64,000 nucleotides of DNA. Origin: Bacilli bacterium (lineage in GTDB: Bacteria > Bacillota_I > Bacilli_A > RF39 > UBA660). The stretch is from NCBI GenBank assembly GCA_900752905.1, contig CAADWX010000019.1:14911-78910 (forward strand). The letters run 5' to 3'. Each line of letters opens with the position of its first letter. Positions within the stretch are counted from its first letter, which is position 1. The translations under genes and the position numbers were made by a program. This document shows positions 6,783 through 13,918 of this stretch, one piece after another. Under the pieces are notes generated by a model. The model searched no databases and was not told the DNA's origin. It worked only from the letters and a program-made list of their open reading frames with translations.

Positions 6783-7781
6783 ATGTTAGATATTAATTTT
6801 AATCAAATTATTGAAATGATTGAAAAACGAAAAAATAATGCTTACAGAAAAGTAAATGAAGAAATGATTTTATTGTATTTAGAAGTTGGTAAATTCCTAT
6901 ATGAACTAAAAGAAAATAGTAATTATGGTGATAAAATAACAACAAAAGCCTCAGATTTTATGAAAAATAATTATCCTAACATAAAGGGATTTACTAAAAG
7001 AAATATAGAACGTATGATTCAATTTTATAGTACTTATAAAGATGATGAGATTGCGACACCACTGGTGACGCAATTGTCTTGGACAAACAATTTACTTATA
7101 TTAAGTGGAGCTAAAACCAAAGAAGAAAGACATTTTTATTTAAAATTGTCTATTAAAAATAATTATTCAAAAAGAGAATTAGATAGACAAATATCATCAG
7201 CATATTATGAAAGATATATGCTTTCAGATGGAAAACAATTACCAACAGTAAATAAAACTGTAGATGAGGACGATTATCCCAATACTAGAATTTTAGATAC
7301 TTATAGTTTAGAGTTCTTGGATTTACCAAATGAATTTTCTGAAAAGGATTTAAAAAATGCAATTATAAAGAACTTAAAAGATTTTATATTAGAAGTTGGT
7401 AAAGACTTTACTTTTATTGGGGATGAATATAGAGTTCAAGTTGGAAATCATGACTTCTTTATTGATTTATTATTTTATAACAGAGAGTTATCTTGTTTAG
7501 TAGCATTTGAATTAAAATTAGGAGAATTTAAAGCAGAATATTTAGGAAAAATGAATTTATATTTAGAAGCACTAGATAGAGATGTGAAAAAAGAACAAGA
7601 GAATCCAAGCGTTGGTGTAATACTTTGTAGTTCTAAAGATGAAGATGTTGTTGAATATTCAATTAGTAAAAACATGTCTCAGACTATGATTTCTGAATAT
7701 AAGTTAAAATTAATTGATAAAAAATTATTAGAAACAAAACTTAAAGAAATGAAAAATTTGATAGACAATAACGATAAATAG
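6783..7781 (+). CDS. YhcG/DUF1016-family PD-(D/E)XK nuclease
   Basis: The 332-residue length is normal for the family. The N-terminal DUF1016 helical domain (about 1-150; NYPNIKGFTKRNIERMIQFY and QLSWTNNLLIL) is followed by a PD-(D/E)XK fold: FFIDLLFYNRELSCLVAFELK gives D228 and E243-x-K245 as metal and catalytic residues. A -10 box TATAAT lies near 6733 and the start follows AAGGATGTG. In bacteria these proteins often sit with restriction-modification or mobile genes; here the neighbours are a small RNA-binding-like protein and XRE regulators with no methylase. A defence or element-maintenance role is possible but not shown. Confidence 0.85.
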   Translation: MLDINFNQIIEMIEKRKNNAYRKVNEEMILLYLEVGKFLYELKENSNYGDKITTKASDFMKNNYPNIKGFTKRNIERMIQFYSTYKDDEIATPLVTQLSWTNNLLILSGAKTKEERHFYLKLSIKNNYSKRELDRQISSAYYERYMLSDGKQLPTVNKTVDEDDYPNTRILDTYSLEFLDLPNEFSEKDLKNAIIKNLKDFILEVGKDFTFIGDEYRVQVGNHDFFIDLLFYNRELSCLVAFELKLGEFKAEYLGKMNLYLEALDRDVKKEQENPSVGVILCSSKDEDVVEYSISKNMSQTMISEYKLKLIDKKLLETKLKEMKNLIDNNDK

Positions 7782-7929
7782 TAATTTTTTATTATGATTG
7801 AAGGAGGTGTTAAAAATAAATAATTGGTGGTTCTGGTTTATTATAATTTTTTGTTGTATAATAATACCAAGAAGAAATAAATTGTATTTAGGAATAATAA
7901 AAAGAAAAAAGAAAGGTAGGAAAAGAAAA

Positions 7930-8127
7930 ATGCCACAAGAATTAATGAAGGAATTTATAGGAAAAGTATGCACAATCATATTATTTAATGAGACTTTTGG
8001 AGTACAAGGAAAAATAGTTGCGGTAGAAGAAAATTGGGTAAAAGTTGAAGAAAAAAACAAAGTTCGTTTGATTAATGGAGATATGATAAGATATATATCA
8101 ATAGCACCAGAAAAATATCAAAAGTAA
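7930..8127 (+). CDS. Small beta-rich protein, DUF6897-like
   Basis: A start at 7930 follows AAAGGTAGGAAAAG and gives a 65-residue protein (MPQELMKEFIGKVCTI, later GKIVAVEENWVKVE) with alternating beta strands like an Sm/SH3-type barrel. The frame is open further upstream (7798 or GTG 7807) and would add a very hydrophobic stretch (NNWWFWFIIIFCCIIIP) and a basic linker. A GGAGGTG at 7802 could serve that longer form, so a membrane-anchored variant is possible. It lies between the nuclease and an XRE gene. The function is unknown. Confidence 0.6.
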   Translation: MPQELMKEFIGKVCTIILFNETFGVQGKIVAVEENWVKVEEKNKVRLINGDMIRYISIAPEKYQK

Positions 8128-8243
8128 CATAAAAATTACAATTTTTACGAATTGTTACCAAAAGTAACAGTGAAGTTTATAATAGTGTATTTAATTAAAG
8201 AAAAACTTATAATACAATCTTTGCAAGAAAGGAGTTGTATATA

Positions 8244-8651
8244 ATGAAATTTAGTGAAAAAATCAAAGAGATTAGAAAAATGCAGAATTTGACACAAGAG
8301 CAGTTTGCAGAAAAAATATTTATTTCGAGAAATGCTGTTGCAAAATGGGAAAGTAATAGAGGTTATCCAGATATACAAAATTTAATAACAATTAGTGAAG
8401 TGTTTGAAATTAGTTTAGATGATTTAATTAAGAATGATAAAAAATTAAAAACAAAAATTATTTTAGATAGTGCTTCAAAGAAATGGCATATATTAGTAAT
8501 CATATATCTTATTGCGATTATCAGTTATATTGGATATTTTCATTTTGCACATAAAATTCTAATGATTGGTTTTTTAATAGCTACACTATTTATGTTAGGA
8601 TTTGAATTAAGAATATTTATAAAAGAAAAGATATGGAAGAACAAATCATAA
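8244..8651 (+). CDS. Membrane-anchored XRE family regulator
   Basis: The start at 8244 is chosen for AAAGGAG ten bases upstream; TTG at 8235 is too close to it. An XRE domain (KIFISRNAVAKWESNRGYPD) is followed by a short basic linker and two membrane segments at about 81-99 and 103-122. It is the third such regulator in the island. It is followed by an AAATTACAATTTAT repeat and pseudoknot-like element copy B. Confidence 0.75.
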   Translation: MKFSEKIKEIRKMQNLTQEQFAEKIFISRNAVAKWESNRGYPDIQNLITISEVFEISLDDLIKNDKKLKTKIILDSASKKWHILVIIYLIAIISYIGYFHFAHKILMIGFLIATLFMLGFELRIFIKEKIWKNKS

Positions 8652-8733
8652 TGCAAAATTACAATTTATAATTGAAATTATTTGTTAATTAATATTATTA
8701 TTTCAGTAAAGGGTATGGGAATTTCATATATAA

Positions 8734-8786
8734 GAATTTGTGTGGGAGTACAAATTCAGTGCTGGCTAGACATAGATTTTATTCCC
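8734..8786 (+). other. Conserved pseudoknot-like element, copy B
   Basis: GAATTTGT (8734-8741) and ACAAATTC (8750-8757) enclose GTGGGAGT. GGGAGTA (8744-8750) can pair with TATTCCC (8780-8786), where copy A has TACTCCC. TGGCTAGACA in the middle is unchanged. Flanking bases have drifted more than the paired ones. Confidence 0.5.
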
Positions 8787-8802
8787 ATATTCAAAAAAAC
8801 AA

Positions 8803-8845
8803 AAAAAGAGGATTAAATTATTCTGATAATTTTTTCCTCTTTTTT
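8803..8845. terminator. Bidirectional terminator downstream of TnpV copy B
   Basis: AAAAAAGAGGA pairs with TCCTCTTTTTT. It is the duplicate of the terminator at 3235-3277. Confidence 0.75.
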
Positions 8846-8854
8846 GAAGATTAT

Positions 8855-9220
8855 TTATATAAAAACATATTCATTTAAGACAATTTCTTCTGCTGTATTT
8901 TTATAGTTGTTCATTAATTTTGTCCATTCTAATGGATTTAATTCTTTGCTTTTTTCAGACAGTCTTTCATCATTCTTAATATAATTTTCCATTAATTCTT
9001 TATAATAATTTTCACAAGATCTACTTTCTAAAAGAAGATGATGAGTTAATTTATTTATCATCAATAATGTTTCATAAAGTGCTTGCTTGTTTTGTGCAAT
9101 AAAGTGTAATCTTAATATTCCATATCTTCTAAGCCTTCCATAATTTTCGCCTTTTTCCAAATATAAATCTGGTAATAAATAATCTCCTTTTCTCGTATAA
9201 GTAACTTTCGTTTTCATCAT
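8855..9220 (-). CDS. tnpV: TnpV family transposon-encoded protein, copy B (intact)
   Basis: At 121 residues it is the full length of the TnpV family. KVTYTRKGDYLLPDLYLE, then GRLRRYGILRLHFIAQNK and the tail WTKLMNNYKNTAEEIVLNE are the family's conserved blocks. No membrane segments. The ATG follows AAAGGAATG. TnpV genes accompany integrative and mobilisable elements of Bacillota; the molecular role is not known. No intact recombinase or relaxase accompanies it here, so the element is probably not mobile by itself. Confidence 0.85.
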   Translation of the reverse strand: MMKTKVTYTRKGDYLLPDLYLEKGENYGRLRRYGILRLHFIAQNKQALYETLLMINKLTHHLLLESRSCENYYKELMENYIKNDERLSEKSKELNPLEWTKLMNNYKNTAEEIVLNEYVFI

Positions 9221-9231
9221 TCCTTTCTTCT

Positions 9232-9372
9232 TTAAATAGTGTTAATTAATTTACTTTTTGGCACTAATATTAAAATATCTTTAATAATATTTTTTTCAGT
9301 ATTGTAATGAAATCCAAATCCACTACAATTATGATTTTTACATCTTAAATGGTAATAAACAAAAATTATGTA
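9232..9372 (-). pseudogene. Gene remnant upstream of TnpV copy B
   Basis: A start-less frame reads HLRCKNHNCSGFGFHY, then KDILILVPKSKLINTI before its stop 12 bases from the TnpV start. Copy A retains the matching end (DVLILVPKNELVNTIKK). Coding conservation between the two copies shows this was a real gene. The product is unrecognised; the C-x4-C spacing hints at a metal site. Confidence 0.4.
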
Positions 9373-9392
9373 ATTTCTTTAATATTGTACTT

Positions 9393-9626
9393 TTAATTAT
9401 ATTCTTTAATATAAAATGGCTTATTTGATATTTCATTAACTTTGTATTCAAGTATTGTAAGAGTAGTAGAATATGTAATCTGGTATTCAGTAGGTATTAC
9501 TACTTGTAGGTTGGTGTGCAAGATAGTTTTTATTTGTTCTAATTTAACTGTATATTCAAATTTTTTTAAGATGTCGGTTAAATCTTTATTAGTTTTTAGT
9601 TTTTCAATTACTTTAAATTCAAGCAT
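9393..9626 (-). CDS. Small element-encoded protein of unknown function
   Basis: A 77-residue product starting MLEFKVIEKLKTNKDLTDIL, then beta-rich (VVIPTEYQITYSTTLTILEY). AAAAGAGGAC precedes the ATG at 9626. It is the first gene of the TnpV module, reading away from the tRNA; its decayed twin is at 3841-4063. There is no membrane segment and I do not recognise the family. Confidence 0.55.
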   Translation of the reverse strand: MLEFKVIEKLKTNKDLTDILKKFEYTVKLEQIKTILHTNLQVVIPTEYQITYSTTLTILEYKVNEISNKPFYIKEYN

Positions 9627-9700
9627 GAAAAAAGTCCTCTTTTCTGTGATAAGAGAACTTTAAAGCTTTATATAAAATAAAAACTCACGAACTTTTAAGT

Positions 9701-9724
9701 CCGTAAGTTGATTTCAAATGGAGC
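9701..9724. other. att-like boundary sequence abutting tRNA-Gly
   Basis: CCGTAAGTTGATTTCAAATG plus GAGC runs into the tRNA 3' end (TGG complement of CCA at 9719-9721). It is repeated with one change at 4140-4163. Integration beside the 3' end of a tRNA gene is the usual choice of many integrative elements. Confidence 0.5.
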
Positions 9725-9792
9725 AGGTGAGGAGAATCGAACTCCCGTAGTTAGCTTGGAAGGCTAAGGTTCTGCCATTAAACTACACCTGC
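9719..9792 (-). tRNA. tRNA-Gly (anticodon UCC), CCA encoded
   Basis: On the minus strand the 74 bases fold as a standard tRNA: acceptor GCAGGTG/CACCTGC, anticodon stem TTAGC/GCTAA with loop CTTCCAA (anticodon TCC), T-loop TTCGATT, and an encoded 3' CCA. It marks the border between the accessory island and the backbone. Confidence 0.97.
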
Positions 9793-9989
9793 AAATCTAC
9801 TGAATCAGTAGGCATTTTTAATTTTACTTGAAGTTGTTAAAATTGTCAATACATTTTTATTAAAAAATTTAAATTATATTTTATTTTATGTTTATTCTTT
9901 TAAAAATATTCTATTGATGTTATAATATATCTAGATTGATAAAAGAATATATTTATAGTATAATCAATTATATTGGAAGGAGTTTTTTT

Positions 9990-10469
9990 ATGGATTCATT
10001 GAAAAAATTTATTAAGGAACATACTTTAGGATTTATTTTTATTGTATTTTGTATAATTATGCTTGTGGTAGGTATAAAAATTGCTTTTATGTTTTTATCT
10101 GGTAAGGGTGGAAATAAATATGGTGATAGATTAAAGGATATTGAAAAATATTCTATAGATGATAAAGTAAAAACAAAATTAGAGAGTGAACTTTCTTCTC
10201 TTGATAATGTTGAATCTGTATCATATAGATTATCTGGTAAGATTATTAATGTTATTTTTGATGTTAAACCTGAAATGGATAAAAATATGGCTAAAGAGGA
10301 TGCATCAAAAGTTTTAAGTTATTTTGATACAGATGAACTTGGATATTATGATGTTCAAGTATATGTAAAATGTGATAAATGTACTCCAGGTGAGGGTGGT
10401 ACTAGTATTTATCCTATAATTGGATATAAGAAGAATACTAGTGAATCTCTTGTATGGAGTAATAATTAG
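9990..10469 (+). CDS. Single-pass membrane protein of unknown function
   Basis: The start is set at 9990 by GGAAGGAG; the frame opens earlier without a site. The protein has 159 residues: a short cytoplasmic tail, one membrane segment (about 15-36, LGFIFIVFCIIMLVVGIKIA), then ~120 outer residues with a CDKC pair near the end (about 131-134). It lies 10 bases before the SBP/GGDEF-like gene and is probably co-transcribed with it. I do not recognise a family. Confidence 0.7.
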   Translation: MDSLKKFIKEHTLGFIFIVFCIIMLVVGIKIAFMFLSGKGGNKYGDRLKDIEKYSIDDKVKTKLESELSSLDNVESVSYRLSGKIINVIFDVKPEMDKNMAKEDASKVLSYFDTDELGYYDVQVYVKCDKCTPGEGGTSIYPIIGYKKNTSESLVWSNN

Positions 10470-10479
10470 GTGGTAGTGT

Positions 10480-12513
10480 ATGAATAAAAAAAGAGTACTT
10501 ATAATTTCAATTGTTGTTTTGATTTTAACAGCTTTGGGTCTTGGTATATATTTTTATTTGACTCGTGAAGATGAGAAATCATCTCTTACTGTTTTAGATA
10601 AACAATGGATTGAAGATAATAAAAATCAAGTAATTGATTTATCTGTAGTTAGTAATGTTCCTGTTTTTAGTATGAATGGTGAAGGTGTATTATTTGAATT
10701 TATTAATGATATAGAAAAAACTACTGGATTAGAGTTTAATAAATTATCTTATACTAAAGATGAATCTGCTTCTTCAGATTATTCTTTTTCTTTAGTTGAT
10801 TCTGTAGGTAAAAAAGATATTGTTGTATATGAAGATAATTATGCTATAGTTGGTAAGAATAATGTTAAATATAATAATTTAGAAAGTATTCCTAAAATGA
10901 CTATTGGTGTTTTATCTAGGGATTTGGAAAATGTTGATTATTATTTAAAAGATAATAAAAATATAGTATATAAGTCTTATTCTAAAATGAGTGAGTTATT
11001 GTTATCTATAGAAGATGATGTAGATGCTATTGTTATACCTAAAACATTATATTTAAAAGAAATAATTGAAAATGATAAGTTAAATATTAATTATAATATT
11101 ACTGAAATGAAGAAATATTTAGTATTGAAACTTGGTAATACTAAGAAATTAAATTCTATAATGAGTAAATATTATAAAAAATGGAGTAAAGATAATTTTG
11201 ATGATCGTTTTAATAAATATTTTTCAGAAAATTATTTTGATTTTAGTGAAATTTATGAACAAGATAAAGCTAAACTTACTGGTAAGAGGTATAAATATGG
11301 ATTTGTTGAGAATATTCCATATGATAAAGTAGTAAATGAATCTTTAGCTGGGGTTAATAAAGAAATAATTAAGACTTTTTCAACTTTGTCTAATGTAGAG
11401 GTAAGTTTTAAGGAGTATAAAAATTATTCTACTTTAATTAGTGATTTTAATAAAGGAGAAGTTGATTTATTTTTAAATACTTCTATAAATGATAAATTTG
11501 AAGCTGATAATATTAAGTCTGTTTCTGTTTATGATACAAAAGCTGTTGTACTTGTTAAAAACTCTAGTGATAGTGTTATTAATTCTATTAGTTCATTAAA
11601 AAATTATAATGTTAAGACTATAAAAGGTAGTTTAGTTAACAAAAGTGTTGAAGAAAATGGTATTAAAACTAAAACTTATTCTGGAATTGATAGTTTGATT
11701 AAAAGTTTACAATCTGATGATATTGTTGTTATTGATTATAATAGTTATTTGATGTATAGAAATGGTGATTTGAAAAAGTATTATCCTGCTTATATTTATA
11801 ATTTAAGTAATCAATATGCTTTTGTTTTAAGAGATGTTAAGGCTAATAATATTTTTAATGATTATTTCAATTTTTATTTAAGTTTTATAAATGAAAAGGA
11901 ATATATTAATAAGATTGATTCAAATGATTTTCATGTTGTTGTATCTCATAAATTTATTAGATGCAGTTTAATTGCTGTTATAATTCTTGCAATAATTACT
12001 ATAGTTTTAAATGTAATTAAGAAAGCTAAGAAGAAAAATAATAGGAATGAGAATATAAGTAGGGAAGATAAGATTAAATATATTGATATGCTTACTTCTT
12101 TAAAAAATAGGAATTATTTAAATGATTATATGGATAGATGGGATAGTAGTGAAATATATCCTCAATCTATTGTAATTGTTGATTTAAATAATGTAGCTTA
12201 TATAAATGATAATTATGGTCATGAAGAGGGAGACAATGTTATTAAGTCTGCAGCAAATATTTTAATAAATACTCAGATGGAAAATACAGAGATTATTCGT
12301 ACTAATGGTAATGAATTCTTAATATATTTAGTTGAATATGATGAGAAACAAGTTCTTACTTATATAAGAAAATTAAATAAAGAATTTAAGGATTTAGAGC
12401 ATGGATTTGGAGCGGCTATTGGATATAGTATGATTAATGATGGCATTAAAACTATTGATGATGCTATAAATGAGGCAACACTTGATATGAGAAATAATAA
12501 GGAAGAAAATTAA
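10480..12513 (+). CDS. Membrane sensor with two solute-binding-like domains and a degenerate GGDEF domain
   Basis: 677 residues: membrane segment 1 (~5-27), two tandem extracellular regions resembling bacterial extracellular solute-binding (SBP_bac_3) domains (~45-255 and ~270-480; e.g. YKYGFVENIPYDKVVN), membrane segment 2 (~491-512), then a diguanylate-cyclase-like domain (~530-675). The latter keeps the DLNNVAYINDNYGHEEGD block that binds substrate and metal, but the signature GGDEF is NGNEF at 609-613. Loss of the first Gly and of the Asp makes cyclase activity doubtful. The likely role is ligand sensing with signalling through a pseudo-cyclase or GTP-binding domain. Confidence 0.75.
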   Translation: MNKKRVLIISIVVLILTALGLGIYFYLTREDEKSSLTVLDKQWIEDNKNQVIDLSVVSNVPVFSMNGEGVLFEFINDIEKTTGLEFNKLSYTKDESASSDYSFSLVDSVGKKDIVVYEDNYAIVGKNNVKYNNLESIPKMTIGVLSRDLENVDYYLKDNKNIVYKSYSKMSELLLSIEDDVDAIVIPKTLYLKEIIENDKLNINYNITEMKKYLVLKLGNTKKLNSIMSKYYKKWSKDNFDDRFNKYFSENYFDFSEIYEQDKAKLTGKRYKYGFVENIPYDKVVNESLAGVNKEIIKTFSTLSNVEVSFKEYKNYSTLISDFNKGEVDLFLNTSINDKFEADNIKSVSVYDTKAVVLVKNSSDSVINSISSLKNYNVKTIKGSLVNKSVEENGIKTKTYSGIDSLIKSLQSDDIVVIDYNSYLMYRNGDLKKYYPAYIYNLSNQYAFVLRDVKANNIFNDYFNFYLSFINEKEYINKIDSNDFHVVVSHKFIRCSLIAVIILAIITIVLNVIKKAKKKNNRNENISREDKIKYIDMLTSLKNRNYLNDYMDRWDSSEIYPQSIVIVDLNNVAYINDNYGHEEGDNVIKSAANILINTQMENTEIIRTNGNEFLIYLVEYDEKQVLTYIRKLNKEFKDLEHGFGAAIGYSMINDGIKTIDDAINEATLDMRNNKEEN

Positions 12514-12535
12514 TGTTTAATTTTCTTCTTTTTTT
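12502..12535 (+). terminator. Terminator overlapping the end of the GGDEF-like gene
   Basis: GAAGAAAATTA-ATGT-TTAATTTTCTTC with seven T. The T-run passes directly into GATATAAT (-10 at 12538-12543) of the next gene. Confidence 0.85.
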
Positions 12536-12559
12536 GATATAATTAGTATAGGTGATTAT

Positions 12560-13468
12560 ATGAGTAAGTTTGAGAAGGTTACTGAAGATACTAAGGCATT
12601 TGTTTTTCAAACTAAAGAAATAGCTAATAAACATAGAATAAAAGCTAAACAGGGAATAAAAAATTATTTTAAGAAGTTATTTAAGATATTAAAAAGAAAT
12701 GAAATGAGTATATTACCTGGACAACTTGCATTTTCTCTTGTTTTGTCTTTCTTTCCTCTTTTATCAATTGTAGGCGTTATTTGTTCATTTTTTTCTTTAT
12801 CATTATCTGATATGCTTGATTTTATGATGGGCGTTTTACCTACAGATGTTTTTAATTTATTAAAGGGTTCTTTAGAAGCTCAAATTAGTGGAGTTAATAT
12901 ACTTTATATTTTACTTGGTATCTTTTTAGCTTCCAATGGTCTTAGATCTGTTATTTCTTCTTGTAATACATTGTATAATTTAAAAAATAAAAATGATGCA
13001 TTTAGATGGATTAAAGCTGTTTTTTTAACTATTATTTTAATGTTTTTTATAATGACTGTTCTTATTATATTAGCATTTGGTGATACGATTTTTAAATTTA
13101 TTATGGGATTATTTGAAGAAAATATTATTACGCAAAAAATTTATTTTGTATTTAAATTAGGTAAATGGCCAATTGCTATATTTATAATTTATAATTTAGT
13201 AAAGATAATATATATTTTAGCGCCTGATAGAAAAGTTACTAATAAGTTTGCTAGAAGAGGAGCTATATTTACTACTATTGGATGGATTTTAGTTACTGGT
13301 GTTTATTCTTTTTATGCTAATAATATAGCTAATTATAATTTGTTTTATGGAAATATTTCTAATATTATTATCCTTATGACTTGGGTTTATATTATTTCAT
13401 ATATATTTGTTATTGGAATAGGAATAAATGCTAATGACTATTTGGAAGAAATTAACAGTGATAATTAA
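12560..13468 (+). CDS. YihY/UPF0761 family inner membrane protein
   Basis: 302 residues with about six membrane segments. Family hallmarks are LPGQLAFSLVLSFFPLL after an amphipathic basic N-terminus, and ASNGLRSVISSCNTLYN. The family (also listed as BrkB or virulence factor; historically misnamed RNase BN) is an integral membrane protein of unclear function. It has its own -10 box immediately after the upstream terminator. Confidence 0.9.
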   Translation: MSKFEKVTEDTKAFVFQTKEIANKHRIKAKQGIKNYFKKLFKILKRNEMSILPGQLAFSLVLSFFPLLSIVGVICSFFSLSLSDMLDFMMGVLPTDVFNLLKGSLEAQISGVNILYILLGIFLASNGLRSVISSCNTLYNLKNKNDAFRWIKAVFLTIILMFFIMTVLIILAFGDTIFKFIMGLFEENIITQKIYFVFKLGKWPIAIFIIYNLVKIIYILAPDRKVTNKFARRGAIFTTIGWILVTGVYSFYANNIANYNLFYGNISNIIILMTWVYIISYIFVIGIGINANDYLEEINSDN

Positions 13469-13561
13469 TTTTAATTTGTTAATATTATAAATGGTACTTA
13501 TATGTACCAATGCAGACTACTAATAATGCTTGCTATGGTGTTATGATGTAAAATGCACAAC

Positions 13562-13590
13562 AAAAAAAGCCTTTTAAAAGGCTTTTTATT
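13562..13590. terminator. Bidirectional terminator between YihY and L28 genes
   Basis: AAAAAGCC-TTTTAAAA-GGCTTTTT. It serves rpmB on the minus strand and probably yihY on the plus strand. The ~95 bases before it hold only a small palindrome (GGTAC...GTACC). Confidence 0.85.
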
Positions 13591-13780
13591 ATTCAGCAAC
13601 AGTTTCAACTGTGCTATGTTTTTTTAATGTTCTTAATTCTCTAGTACTCATAACAACTTTACTTCCATCTTCAAGAATTACTTTTTGTAGATTTGGTTTT
13701 TGAGCATGTCTTGTAGCTCTAAGAGAATGTGATCTTCTATTTCCAAATAAAGATTTTTTTTCTGTAACTTTTTTTGCCAT
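13589..13780 (-). CDS. rpmB: 50S ribosomal protein L28 (bL28)
   Basis: 63 residues, the usual L28 length. GNRRSHSLRATRHAQKPNLQKV is the family signature region, and the basic N-terminus MAKKVTEKK fits. AAGGAGG lies upstream of the ATG at 13780. It is the only minus-strand housekeeping protein gene in the first half of the backbone and is monocistronic. Confidence 0.95.
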   Translation of the reverse strand: MAKKVTEKKSLFGNRRSHSLRATRHAQKPNLQKVILEDGSKVVMSTRELRTLKKHSTVETVAE

Positions 13781-13918
13781 GTTAAATCCTCCTTATTAAA
13801 GTTTTTTTCCTCGCTTACTAACTTTACCATATTATTCGATTAAAGTCAAATATTTGAGTGTAAAATATTTAAAAATATAAAAAAATATAGTAAAATTAAA
13901 TTGTAAGGAGGCTTTATT

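Noticed and set aside
7728..8060. 110-codon minus-strand frame with hydrophobic content
   Set aside because: Antisense to the nuclease end and the DUF6897-like gene; its composition is that of a reversed AT-rich reading frame.
9442..9663. 73-codon + strand frame
   Set aside because: It is the shadow of the minus-strand 77-residue gene, whose start has a proper ribosome site.
13490..13560. Possible small RNA between yihY and rpmB
   Set aside because: Only a 5-bp palindrome (GGTAC/GTACC) is present, with no clear promoter.
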